NCBI GenBank assembly: GCA_964622465.1
Contig: CAZUQH010000026.1
Span: 1 to 20,285 of the forward strand
Reading direction: 5' to 3'
Origin: CAZUQH01 sp964622465
GTDB lineage: Bacteria > CG03 > CAZUQH01
DNA length: 20,285 nt
Part shown: positions 8,025 through 15,084 of the stretch, piece after piece
How positions within the stretch are numbered: position 1 is the first letter of the stretch
Layout of the letters: the number at the start of each line of letters is the position of its first letter
Notes under the pieces: model-generated
What the model saw: the letters and a program-made list of their open reading frames with translations, nothing else
Databases searched by the model: none
Told to the model about the DNA's origin: nothing
Position numbers and translations under genes: made by a program

Positions 8025-10376
8025 GTGAACTGGCTACTGGTCGGTATTTCTGCGAATCTGGGGTTCAAAATTGCGGTTGGTGTGCTTGTCCTGGTGAAAT
8101 GGGCTGAAACACGTAACCGCTTGCTATACTGGTGGGCAATCGGTTGGCTGGTTTATGCCTGCCATCCTGCGACACAACTGCTTGGTTTAAGTGGCGCTGG
8201 ACCTGTAGCCAGTTCACTCGGGTATCTATTTTATGCCCTGCCTGGAGTTTTCTTCCTCAGGGGTGTTACCTACCAGGCAGATAACACCCCTGAATTAAGA
8301 CAGGACCTGTTTCATCTGGCTCTTGTTATTGCTGCAACAATAAACGCAATCCTTGGATTTCGCGTTTACGGAGGAGAATTCCTGCCGCAGTTTATTTCTT
8401 CAAATATCAGTGGCATCTCATTTGTAATAGCAGGAATATGGTACTATCGTAAAGCACGGCCGCTTGCTGGTTACGAAGTATTGCTTGTGTGGGCAATGGT
8501 TCTTACCGGTCTTCACCAGTTGGATTATCCGTTTCTCCGGCCTGTTTCCTGGTTCGCGCCAATTGGGTTCACTTTAACCGCGATCTTTAGTTTGCTGTTT
8601 GCAATTGGGGTAGTTCTCTGGTCTTCGCGTGAGTTGGTCCGCCAACGTGACGAGAGTAAATTAGCAACGAAGTGTTCCCTGCTACTGGGTGCAATCGCTC
8701 GTGCTGCAGCAACAGGTGGTGGATTGGAAGAGAAGCTTGCGGCAGTTGAAAGAGCGTGGCTTGGAAGCGACCTGGAATCAGGAATCATAATCTACGTCGG
8801 GACTCCGGGCGGTAAATCTAGTTCATGCGTTGCTTCCGTCAGGTTAGCCGAAGCAGACAAAATTGCTTCAATTGTAATGTCACAAAACCGGGTGGATATA
8901 GTTCAGCTCCCCGATTCTTCTGGCGATAAGACGCAGTATGATTTTGTAGTAGCAGCTCCACTATATTCTGACCATTCGGTATGCGGAGCAATTCTTATTC
9001 CGTATAACAAGCGGGAGACAAAGATATTTGAAGATGGACATTTCTTATCGTCGCTTGGATACGAAATAGGAGCGATTGTCAGTGACGCGCGACTCTGGGA
9101 AGAACAAAGGTATTTGCATGATGAGTTAGAGGCCAAGGTTGCCAACCGTACGAAGGAACTCGAAGATACCCGGCGCGCTACTCTCAATATGCTTGAAGAT
9201 TTGGATAGTTCCTACCGTGACCTGAATAGTGCAAAGGATAAACTTGAGATATGGAGCAAAGACCTGGAGAATTTAGTTCAGAAGAGGACGCATGAGCTGA
9301 GTCAAAGTCATAAGTACCTGGAAGTATTAATATCGAATCTTGCAGATGGCCTGATAGTACTTGATTCAGATGGCATGATAATGGACTTGAATCCTGCTAT
9401 GTGCGTACTCCTGGACCAGAAAAGGAGTAAAATTATAGGCAGAGATATTTATGACTACGCGCCTGAAACGGAACGCCAGTTGTGGAAAGATATTCTTGCG
9501 CATTCCAGAAATTCTAAACAGCAACGGGAATGGGATACCACAATTATCAACGCACAAGGTGGCAAAATTCCGGTAGCTATCAAGACTCAGTGGATAGCGG
9601 AACTCGATGGTGGCCGGTTCCTTATAGTTTTACGCGATGCCAGGATGCGTCAGGAATTGGAACAAATGAGGCGCGACTTCGTAACCGCTGTTTCTCACGA
9701 ATTCCGTACTCCTCTTACAGCTATTCAAGGATACATTTCATTGTTGCTGGACGGCCGGCTAGGGGAAATCAAGCATGAGCAGAAAACGAGGATAGAGAGA
9801 ATTTCTTACCAGGCTAACCGTCTCAGGGAACTAATAGAACGCCTCTTACAGCTTAAATCGTTCCAGCAAGTACTATCAGGTGGTCCAGCTACGGTTGTTA
9901 TGGGCACACTCGTTGATAAGATAATAGCAAATCTCAGGCCTATTGCTGAACTAAAGAAAGTAGAGCTAACTTCTGAAGTAGCAGCAAATATCCCCAGGGT
10001 TTCCGGTGACGCAGGAGCTCTGGAGCTGGCCTTGACGAGCCTCGTTGATAATGCTATAAAGTTTGTTGGCAAAGGCGGCAAGGTCTCAATATCCGTTTCT
10101 TATTTGGACAAACAGGTTACAATCAAAGTCCGTGACGACGGACCAGGTATCGCTACAGAGGAGACAGAACACATTTTTGATGAATTCTATCGTGGCAAAA
10201 AGACAGGCGACGTACCCGGACAGAAAGGTCTAGGTCTTGGTCTTGCTATAGCAAAACGGATAATTGAGTACCACGGAGGAAGTATTGATTTGGAAACTGC
10301 TGCTGGAAAAGGTAGCGAGTTTATAATTCGTCTGCCGATGAGGGAGGATTATGAAAAAGAAAATACTGGTAGTTGA
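8025..10376 (+). CDS. Seven-helix GAF-PAS sensor histidine kinase
   Basis: Membrane-bound sensor kinase of 783 residues. Seven predicted helices lie at roughly 5-27, 32-55, 62-83, 93-113, 123-142, 148-170 and 177-201. A GAF-like domain follows (about 215-357), then a coiled coil (360-430) with two similar segments, EAKVANRTKEL and ENLVQKRTHEL, then a PAS domain (432-540). The HisKA domain carries the phosphorylated H558 in SHEFRTPL. The ATPase has N676 (LVDNAIKF), DDGPG (704-708), EHIFDEFYRG and GLGLGLAIAK. All catalytic boxes are intact. GTG 8025 directly follows the previous stop and has AGGA (8013-8016) 8 nt upstream. The 3' end overlaps the receiver gene by 26 bp, so that receiver is its likely phospho-acceptor. 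The signal is unknown. Confidence 0.92.
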   Translation: MNWLLVGISANLGFKIAVGVLVLVKWAETRNRLLYWWAIGWLVYACHPATQLLGLSGAGPVASSLGYLFYALPGVFFLRGVTYQADNTPELRQDLFHLALVIAATINAILGFRVYGGEFLPQFISSNISGISFVIAGIWYYRKARPLAGYEVLLVWAMVLTGLHQLDYPFLRPVSWFAPIGFTLTAIFSLLFAIGVVLWSSRELVRQRDESKLATKCSLLLGAIARAAATGGGLEEKLAAVERAWLGSDLESGIIIYVGTPGGKSSSCVASVRLAEADKIASIVMSQNRVDIVQLPDSSGDKTQYDFVVAAPLYSDHSVCGAILIPYNKRETKIFEDGHFLSSLGYEIGAIVSDARLWEEQRYLHDELEAKVANRTKELEDTRRATLNMLEDLDSSYRDLNSAKDKLEIWSKDLENLVQKRTHELSQSHKYLEVLISNLADGLIVLDSDGMIMDLNPAMCVLLDQKRSKIIGRDIYDYAPETERQLWKDILAHSRNSKQQREWDTTIINAQGGKIPVAIKTQWIAELDGGRFLIVLRDARMRQELEQMRRDFVTAVSHEFRTPLTAIQGYISLLLDGRLGEIKHEQKTRIERISYQANRLRELIERLLQLKSFQQVLSGGPATVVMGTLVDKIIANLRPIAELKKVELTSEVAANIPRVSGDAGALELALTSLVDNAIKFVGKGGKVSISVSYLDKQVTIKVRDDGPGIATEETEHIFDEFYRGKKTGDVPGQKGLGLGLAIAKRIIEYHGGSIDLETAAGKGSEFIIRLPMREDYEKENTGS

Positions 10377-10740
10377 CGACGAACCTGATGTTGTAGACAT
10401 AGTAAAAGTGACCCTTGAATCCGAAGGTTATAAAGTTTTTCCAGCGACGGGCGGTCAACAAGCGCTTGAAATAGCACTACGAGAACCGTTGGATATGGCT
10501 ATTTTGGATGTAGCAATGCCAGGTATGGACGGTTTTGAGCTATGCCGGCAACTAAAAGAAAACGAAAGTACGAAACACATGCCTGTCTTGTTCCTTACTG
10601 TAAAAGAAGCGCTTGCATACCGGCTAACAGGGCTATTTCTTGGCGCTTACACATATCTAACCAAGCCATTTGATTCAGAGAAACTGCTGGAGAAAGTAAA
10701 ATTATGCTTTTCTAAAGGAATAGAGAGGAATTTTGAGTGA
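10351..10740 (+). CDS. Stand-alone receiver domain response regulator
   Basis: CheY-like single-domain response regulator of 129 residues. Visible are the acidic pocket D9/D10, phospho-acceptor D53 in ILDVAMPGMDG, switch T83 and K105 in TKPF. There is no DNA-binding or enzymatic output, so it must act by protein contact or in a phosphorelay. AGGGAGG (10341-10347) lies only 3 nt before the ATG, unusually short, but MKKKILVVDDE is the canonical receiver N-terminus and no other start is sensible. It overlaps the kinase gene by 26 bp and ends the signalling operon. Its output could be the HD-GYP protein or the HAMP sensor of the same operon (inference). Confidence 0.93.
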   Translation: MKKKILVVDDEPDVVDIVKVTLESEGYKVFPATGGQQALEIALREPLDMAILDVAMPGMDGFELCRQLKENESTKHMPVLFLTVKEALAYRLTGLFLGAYTYLTKPFDSEKLLEKVKLCFSKGIERNFE

Positions 10741-10753
10741 ATGGAACCCGCCT

Positions 10754-10782
10754 TTGACAAACTACTACCGATTTTGTAGTAT
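10754..10782 (+). promoter_or_regulatory. Promoter of the potassium uptake operon
   Basis: TTGACA (10754-10759), a 17-bp spacer, then TAGTAT (10777-10782). The predicted transcript starts near 10789, about 18 nt before ATG 10807. A 6-bp inverted repeat TACTAC/GTAGTA (10763-10768 and 10776-10781) lies across the spacer and -10 box and could be an operator. Confidence 0.65.
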
Positions 10783-10806
10783 TCTTATCATTCTATTTAG
10801 CCAGGT

Positions 10807-12111
10807 ATGAAACTTTCGGTCTCGCAGTTACTGGTATTTTTCTTTATAGCAGCAATAGTTACGGGTACCGTACTGCTTTCGCTCCCTGTCGCATCGCAAA
10901 ATGGGCAGAGCATTGGATTTGTCAATGCCCTGTTCACGGCGACATCGGGCGTCTGCGTTACTGGTTTGATAGTAGTTCAGCCAGGACTGAACCTGTCTGT
11001 TTTTGGACAAATCGTGTTACTTGTCCTTATACAACTCGGAGGATTAGGTTATATGACCCTCGCGTCTTCTCTCGTTGTTCTGGGAGCAGGCCGGCTTAGC
11101 TTTCGTAATCGTATGGCAGTTCAGGAGGTAGCAAAGGTCTCAACGCCGGCTGACCTGCGAAGGTTTTCTTTAAACGTTATTCGCATAACTGTAATTGCAG
11201 AATTTATCGGAGCGGTTCTGCTTGCCAGGTTTTGGTGGCCCCAATATGGTATAAAATCAATATACTACGGCGTATTTCATTCCATAAGTGCCTTTTGCAA
11301 CGCTGGTTTTAGTCTGTTTCCAGAGAGTTTGATTCCCTGGTGCGGCAACTGGTATCTTGTCCTCGTAATGGGCATGCTTATAATAATGGGTGGTCTTGGC
11401 TATGTGGTTGTAGCCGAACTTTCACATCGCAAGTCCGGTACTCTGTCGGCGCATTCCAAGGCAGTACTTTCTATGAGCGGAATTCTGCTTGTTGTCGGAT
11501 TTTTGTTGTTCTTTCTGGTGGAAACAAAGAACGGCGGAGTCTTATCTGGCTTGTCACCCGGAGGCCGGGTTTGGGCCTCTATTTTTCAGAGCTTGACACC
11601 ACGAACCGCTGGATTTACAATGGTTCAAATGAGTAGCGTGAGTACCGCCACTTTTCTCGTAATTATAATTTTTATGTTCATAGGCGCATCACCTGGTGGC
11701 ACCGGTGGCGGGATAAAAACAACTACGTTTCTTGCCGTTCTCGCTACTGTAACAAGTACGCTGAGAGGCCGAAAAGAAGTCGTGCTGTTCAACAGGCGCT
11801 TACCAGAGGAAGTTGTGCGTAAGGCATTATCTATTGGCGCGCTTGTGCTTGCAGTTGCGGGCATGGCAGTTTTATTGCTCCAGGTGACAGAGTCCGCCTC
11901 TTTGCGTGCGGTAATTTTTGAGGTATTTTCAGCTCTTGGCACAGTCGGGTTATCCTGTGGTATAACTCAAGGATTGTCCACATTCGGAAAAATAGTTTTG
12001 ATAGTAGTTATGTTCGTAGGACGGGTCGGCCCGGTCACGCTCGGTGCAGCTATGCTCAAGCAGGTCGAAGAACACTTCCACTGGCCCGAAGAACCAGTAA
12101 TGGTAGGGTAG
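10807..12111 (+). CDS. ktrB: KtrB/TrkH-type potassium uptake channel subunit
   Basis: Ion-conducting subunit of a Ktr/Trk K+ uptake system in the inner membrane. The 434 residues are closer to KtrB (about 450) than to TrkH (about 480). Four pore-loop repeats are visible: TSGVCVTG (46-53), SAFCNAGFS (161-169), LTPRTAGF (263-270) and ALGTVGLSC (376-384). The glycine-rich gate loop GASPGGTGGGIKTTT (293-307) and the conserved gating arginine R405 (MFVGRVGP) are present. The ending PEEPVMVG resembles KtrB ends. The start lies just after a good promoter with only a weak AGG-type ribosome binding site. The gating subunit follows 38 bp downstream. Confidence 0.93.
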   Translation: MKLSVSQLLVFFFIAAIVTGTVLLSLPVASQNGQSIGFVNALFTATSGVCVTGLIVVQPGLNLSVFGQIVLLVLIQLGGLGYMTLASSLVVLGAGRLSFRNRMAVQEVAKVSTPADLRRFSLNVIRITVIAEFIGAVLLARFWWPQYGIKSIYYGVFHSISAFCNAGFSLFPESLIPWCGNWYLVLVMGMLIIMGGLGYVVVAELSHRKSGTLSAHSKAVLSMSGILLVVGFLLFFLVETKNGGVLSGLSPGGRVWASIFQSLTPRTAGFTMVQMSSVSTATFLVIIIFMFIGASPGGTGGGIKTTTFLAVLATVTSTLRGRKEVVLFNRRLPEEVVRKALSIGALVLAVAGMAVLLLQVTESASLRAVIFEVFSALGTVGLSCGITQGLSTFGKIVLIVVMFVGRVGPVTLGAAMLKQVEEHFHWPEEPVMVG

Positions 12112-12120
12112 ATAACGTGG

Positions 12121-12132
12121 ACAAACGTTTGT
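12121..12132. repeat. 12-bp perfect palindrome between ktrB and ktrA
   Basis: ACAAACGTTTGT equals its own reverse complement and sits in the 38-bp spacer just before the ktrA ribosome binding site (GAGAGGT, 12138-12144). Short palindromes of this size occur by chance several times in 20 kb, so regulatory meaning is only a possibility. Confidence 0.3.
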
Positions 12133-12149
12133 GATATGAGAGGTAAAGT

Positions 12150-12833
12150 ATGAAACAATTTGCAGTACTCGGTCTTGGAATTTTTGGCGCGTGTGTCGCG
12201 AGACAACTCAAAAAGCGCGGCGCTGAAGTCACGGTAATTGATTCCGATGAGAAAAAAATACAGGACATTTCTCCGGATGTAACTCAGGCTGTAACTGGTG
12301 ACGCTCGTGACAAAGCGACGCTGCTCAAACTCGGAATTCCTGATATGGACGCCGTTATAGTCAGTATGGGCGAGCAACTGGAATCAAACGTCCTCGTAAC
12401 CCAAATGTTAAAAGAGCTTGACGTCAAGAAGGTAATCGTAAAGGCAAGTTCCCAGATTCACAAAGACGTACTTATAAAAGTAGGTGCTGACAAAGTGATA
12501 ATTCCAGAAGAAGCAGAAGCGCTCCGTCTTGCGGATGTCATTATGTCAGGTGCTCTGGACATACTTGAGTTGACAAAAGATTACAATATGGTCAAAGTAA
12601 AAGTACCGCAGAAGCTCGTAGGAGAAACACTCGCGTCACAAAACGTGCGCCAGCGTTATGGGATAACGGTTCTTGCAATAGAGCGTCAGCATGCAGAAAT
12701 TCCGAACGGCAAAGACATCCATCTTGAGCAGGAATTCATACAGAATCCTGAGCCAGATATGGAATTTGAAGAGGGCGATACTTTGTTTGTCATGGGTAAT
12801 GAGACAGACATCGCGAAGTTTACTGGAAAATGA
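12150..12833 (+). CDS. ktrA: KtrA/TrkA-type RCK gating subunit
   Basis: Cytoplasmic regulator that forms an octameric ring under the K+ channel. The 227 residues contain RCK_N with nucleotide-binding GLGIFG (8-13) and the acidic D31 that should hold the ribose, then RCK_C (about 135-227). A single RCK_N/RCK_C unit is KtrA-like; E. coli TrkA is a tandem duplication. In known homologues RCK_N binds ATP/ADP or NAD(H) and RCK_C can bind c-di-AMP; which applies here cannot be read from the sequence. GAGAGGT provides a good ribosome binding site. The stop overlaps the next gene as ATGA (12830-12833). Confidence 0.93.
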   Translation: MKQFAVLGLGIFGACVARQLKKRGAEVTVIDSDEKKIQDISPDVTQAVTGDARDKATLLKLGIPDMDAVIVSMGEQLESNVLVTQMLKELDVKKVIVKASSQIHKDVLIKVGADKVIIPEEAEALRLADVIMSGALDILELTKDYNMVKVKVPQKLVGETLASQNVRQRYGITVLAIERQHAEIPNGKDIHLEQEFIQNPEPDMEFEEGDTLFVMGNETDIAKFTGK

Positions 12834-13126
12834 ACACACCTGGAGATTCAAAAAAGCGCAAAGCCGAGAGGACGCAGAACGCGGAAGAATTGCTTGACCG
12901 TGGCCGCGAATACATGGTAGAAAAAAAATTCGAACAGGCATACAAGTTATTCAAACATGCAGCAGAACTGGAGCCAGAAAATGCCGAAGTGTACTATCAC
13001 CTTGGCATAGCAAGCGAAGCGCGTAATATGATTGATGATGCAATAAAGGCCTATCAGGAATCTTTGAAGTACAATTCCAAACATAAACTTGCGCGTCAGC
13101 GTTTACATAATCTGGTGGGGGGTTAG
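12830..13126 (+). CDS. Small TPR-repeat protein
   Basis: Ninety-eight residues with a lysine/arginine-rich N-terminus and about two tetratricopeptide repeats (18-51 and 52-85; for example AEVYYHLGIASEARNMIDDA). No signal peptide or membrane helix, so probably a cytoplasmic adaptor. It overlaps ktrA by 4 bp and is followed by the AEC permease in the same frame, directly after the TAG stop. Partner and role are unknown. Confidence 0.8.
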   Translation: MNTPGDSKKRKAERTQNAEELLDRGREYMVEKKFEQAYKLFKHAAELEPENAEVYYHLGIASEARNMIDDAIKAYQESLKYNSKHKLARQRLHNLVGG

Positions 13127-13129
13127 GTC

Positions 13130-14017
13130 CTGTCAGAACTTGCATTAAGGATACTGCTTCCCATTCTCGTTGGTTTGCTAATTGGTTGGCATACAAAACA
13201 TGATTTTGGTCTTACTCCTGCACGTGTAGTTTCCGTCCTTGTTAATTTTCTCTTTTATATTATCTTCCCGCTTTTTATTCTGCTCGCAGTATGGGAAGCG
13301 GGGGGCTCACTCGCATCCGGAGCCAAAGTCATACTGTCGGGTCTTGGTGTTGTTGCAGTTGGTGCATTTGCCTCTTTCTTAGAACACCGCCTTAGCAAAC
13401 AGCCAATCCGCGAGGTCTTCCTGCCGATTACTTTTATGAACTCCATGTATCTCGCATTACCAGTAAACTTGTTAATATCAGGTAAGCAATCGCTCTTCTG
13501 CGTTATAATGTATAATCTTGCTATTACTTTCGCACACTTTACAGTTGGAATCTGGGTAGTAGCAAAGGGCAACAGTCGTGACCGTTTCCTGGAAATTTTC
13601 AAGATTCCTATGATTTATGCAATCGCTCTGGGATTTTTACTCAGAATGTCAAAAGTCACAACTCCTGTTGTTGTTGAACAGGCGCATAGTATTCTTAATT
13701 CCATAGTGCCGGTACTAATGCTTGGTCTCGTCGGATTTCAGTTGTCGCAAACCCAGTCAACTTCATGGCTGCAAGCTATGCGTCTCTCTGTCTGGCGGTT
13801 TTCATCCGGGATTATTGGAGCAATCATTATGGTAGCAGTGCTTTCTCTTTCGGGCATCCCCAGAACCACCGTATTCGTATCCTCCTTGATGCCGACAGCA
13901 ATAAATGCCTACATTGTAGCAGAGAAATTCAAGGCATCGCCCGGGTTAGCAGCTGCAACGATTGTCATAAGCACGATAATCTGTCTCTCCGGGATTATAG
14001 TCTATGTCACACTATAG
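13130..14017 (+). CDS. AEC-family permease (auxin efflux carrier-like)
   Basis: Inner-membrane transporter of the AEC family; bacterial members move organic acids or amino acids, but the substrate here cannot be told. About ten hydrophobic segments are visible. The family landmarks are NSMYLALPV in the first half and MPTAINAYIVAEKF followed by LAAATIVISTIICL in the second. The start is unusual. The frame contains no ATG or GTG early on, and the first standard start is TTG 13175, which would cut off most of the first helix. I place the start at CTG 13130 (SELALRILLPILVGLLIGW...), preceded by a six-G run (13117-13122) as possible ribosome binding site. This gives 295 residues, near family length. 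The gene is in frame with the upstream TPR gene, separated only by its TAG, so readthrough is another formal option. The 3' end overlaps the next gene by 14 bp. Confidence 0.82.
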   Translation: MSELALRILLPILVGLLIGWHTKHDFGLTPARVVSVLVNFLFYIIFPLFILLAVWEAGGSLASGAKVILSGLGVVAVGAFASFLEHRLSKQPIREVFLPITFMNSMYLALPVNLLISGKQSLFCVIMYNLAITFAHFTVGIWVVAKGNSRDRFLEIFKIPMIYAIALGFLLRMSKVTTPVVVEQAHSILNSIVPVLMLGLVGFQLSQTQSTSWLQAMRLSVWRFSSGIIGAIIMVAVLSLSGIPRTTVFVSSLMPTAINAYIVAEKFKASPGLAAATIVISTIICLSGIIVYVTL

Positions 14018-14588
14018 AGGTTATTATAAAGTTGTGCGTTCCGCACTTTTCCACGTTGCCGGTATCGTTCTTTTACTAATGTCTTTTGCTTGCGCGCCTC
14101 GCCCGATGCGCCGCGGAGTCGAACAATTGCCTGGTCCAAAACCAGAAATGCCAGGAATAGTTGACGAAGAGACACTCGCAAGAGTGCGTTATATTGTCGC
14201 ACAGGTTGAACAGATCGCACTAAAGGAGAGCAATCTTGACCGCGTCGGCTATCTGAGTATGCAGCAAACTGCACGGCTATTAGACCTTGGCAAAAAGTGC
14301 TCTCCGGTTCTTGTGCAAATCATACGGGACAGAAAAAAAGATTGGAAGCTGAGATACTGGGCGTGCGACCTTATGGGTTACCTTGAGGACCGCGCAAACA
14401 TTATACCGCTCATTGAGCGCATTGAAGACGCAACAGAACTATACATAATAAGAAAATGCGCTGTCCGCGCAATCGAAGAAATGGATTTTCCGGAAGTAGA
14501 CAAGGACCTGCGTGCAGCATATGACATAGTTGAGGATGAATCCATAAAACAGGAGATTGCCAGAGTTCTCATACGGCTTGGCGGCTAG
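14004..14588 (+). CDS. Exported HEAT-like repeat protein, possible lipoprotein
   Basis: No named family recognised. The 194 residues start with a signal peptide-like segment (basic residues, then hydrophobic 13-28) ending at C30 in LLLMSFACAP. The -1 Ala and +1 Cys fit a lipobox, but Phe at -2 and Ser at -3 are atypical. A proline-rich stretch (32-51) follows, then helical repeats resembling HEAT units (about 100-194, for example WKLRYWACDLMGYLEDRANIIPLI and LYIIRKCAVRAIEEM). Such repeats usually act as a protein-binding scaffold, here in the periplasm or at a membrane. The start overlaps the permease end by 14 bp. Last gene of the potassium/AEC group and convergent with the bactofilin gene. 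Confidence 0.72.
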   Translation: MSHYRGYYKVVRSALFHVAGIVLLLMSFACAPRPMRRGVEQLPGPKPEMPGIVDEETLARVRYIVAQVEQIALKESNLDRVGYLSMQQTARLLDLGKKCSPVLVQIIRDRKKDWKLRYWACDLMGYLEDRANIIPLIERIEDATELYIIRKCAVRAIEEMDFPEVDKDLRAAYDIVEDESIKQEIARVLIRLGG

Positions 14589-14589
14589 T

Positions 14590-14611
14590 GTAAGGTAAGC
14601 ATCTTCCTTAC
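14590..14611. terminator. Possible hairpin between convergent genes
   Basis: GTAAGG (14590-14595) and CCTTAC (14606-14611) are perfect inverted repeats with a 10-nt loop, in the 42-bp gap between the converging HEAT-protein and bactofilin genes. No T-run follows on either strand, so a role as terminator is only weakly supported. Confidence 0.25.
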
Positions 14612-14630
14612 TTGGCGGGTTATATGTAGG

Positions 14631-15071
14631 TTATGCTTCCTGTGTAGTTTTTGATTCAACTACCTTTGTCTTTGTATACTCCTTGTTTGAGCTGGATACC
14701 CCGGGTTTCTCTTCTGTTAAGGCAGGCATGGTGCAGCTTCCCTCAAAAAACGCACCCGGGTTAATTGAGAACTGAGGCGCTTTCAAATCACCAGCAACGT
14801 GAGCCCCGGCATGGATTTCTATCGTAGCTGCTGCTGTTATATTACCTATAACTTTACCACCGACAACAACGCTCTGTGAATTTATCTCCCCGGTAATCTG
14901 GCCGTTTTGTCCGATAATGACACCCTCTGCATTCTCAATATCTCCATCCACTATGCCATCTATACGGAGCGATCCACGGGTACTAATAGTTCCATGGAAC
15001 TTGCTGTTCTGACCCACGACCGTATCCACATGTTCTATTTTTGGTAACTCCCGCCGTTTCTTTTCAAACAT
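14631..15071 (-). CDS. Bactofilin (polymer-forming cytoskeletal protein)
   Basis: Bactofilin family (DUF583; BacA/CcmA type). It polymerises without nucleotide into membrane-associated filaments that position cell-wall enzymes. The 146 residues have a basic N-terminal tail, a right-handed beta-helix core (about 15-115) made of short repeats such as GTISTRGSLRIDGIVDGDI and GKVIGNITAAATIEIHAGA, and a disordered tail rich in Lys, Ser and Thr. The frame opens at GTG 15092, but I chose ATG 15069-15071. It is preceded 6 nt upstream by AAGGAGG (15078-15084 on the minus strand), and the longer start would precede this site. It begins 13 nt after the M23 peptidase stop, so the two are surely co-transcribed. 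Confidence 0.93.
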   Translation of the reverse strand: MFEKKRRELPKIEHVDTVVGQNSKFHGTISTRGSLRIDGIVDGDIENAEGVIIGQNGQITGEINSQSVVVGGKVIGNITAAATIEIHAGAHVAGDLKAPQFSINPGAFFEGSCTMPALTEEKPGVSSSNKEYTKTKVVESKTTQEA

Positions 15072-15084
15072 TTCTTTCCTCCTT

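Noticed and set aside
12150..12833. Possible NAD-dependent dehydrogenase
   Set aside because: The Rossmann motif belongs to an RCK_N domain followed by RCK_C, and the gene directly follows a KtrB-type channel gene.
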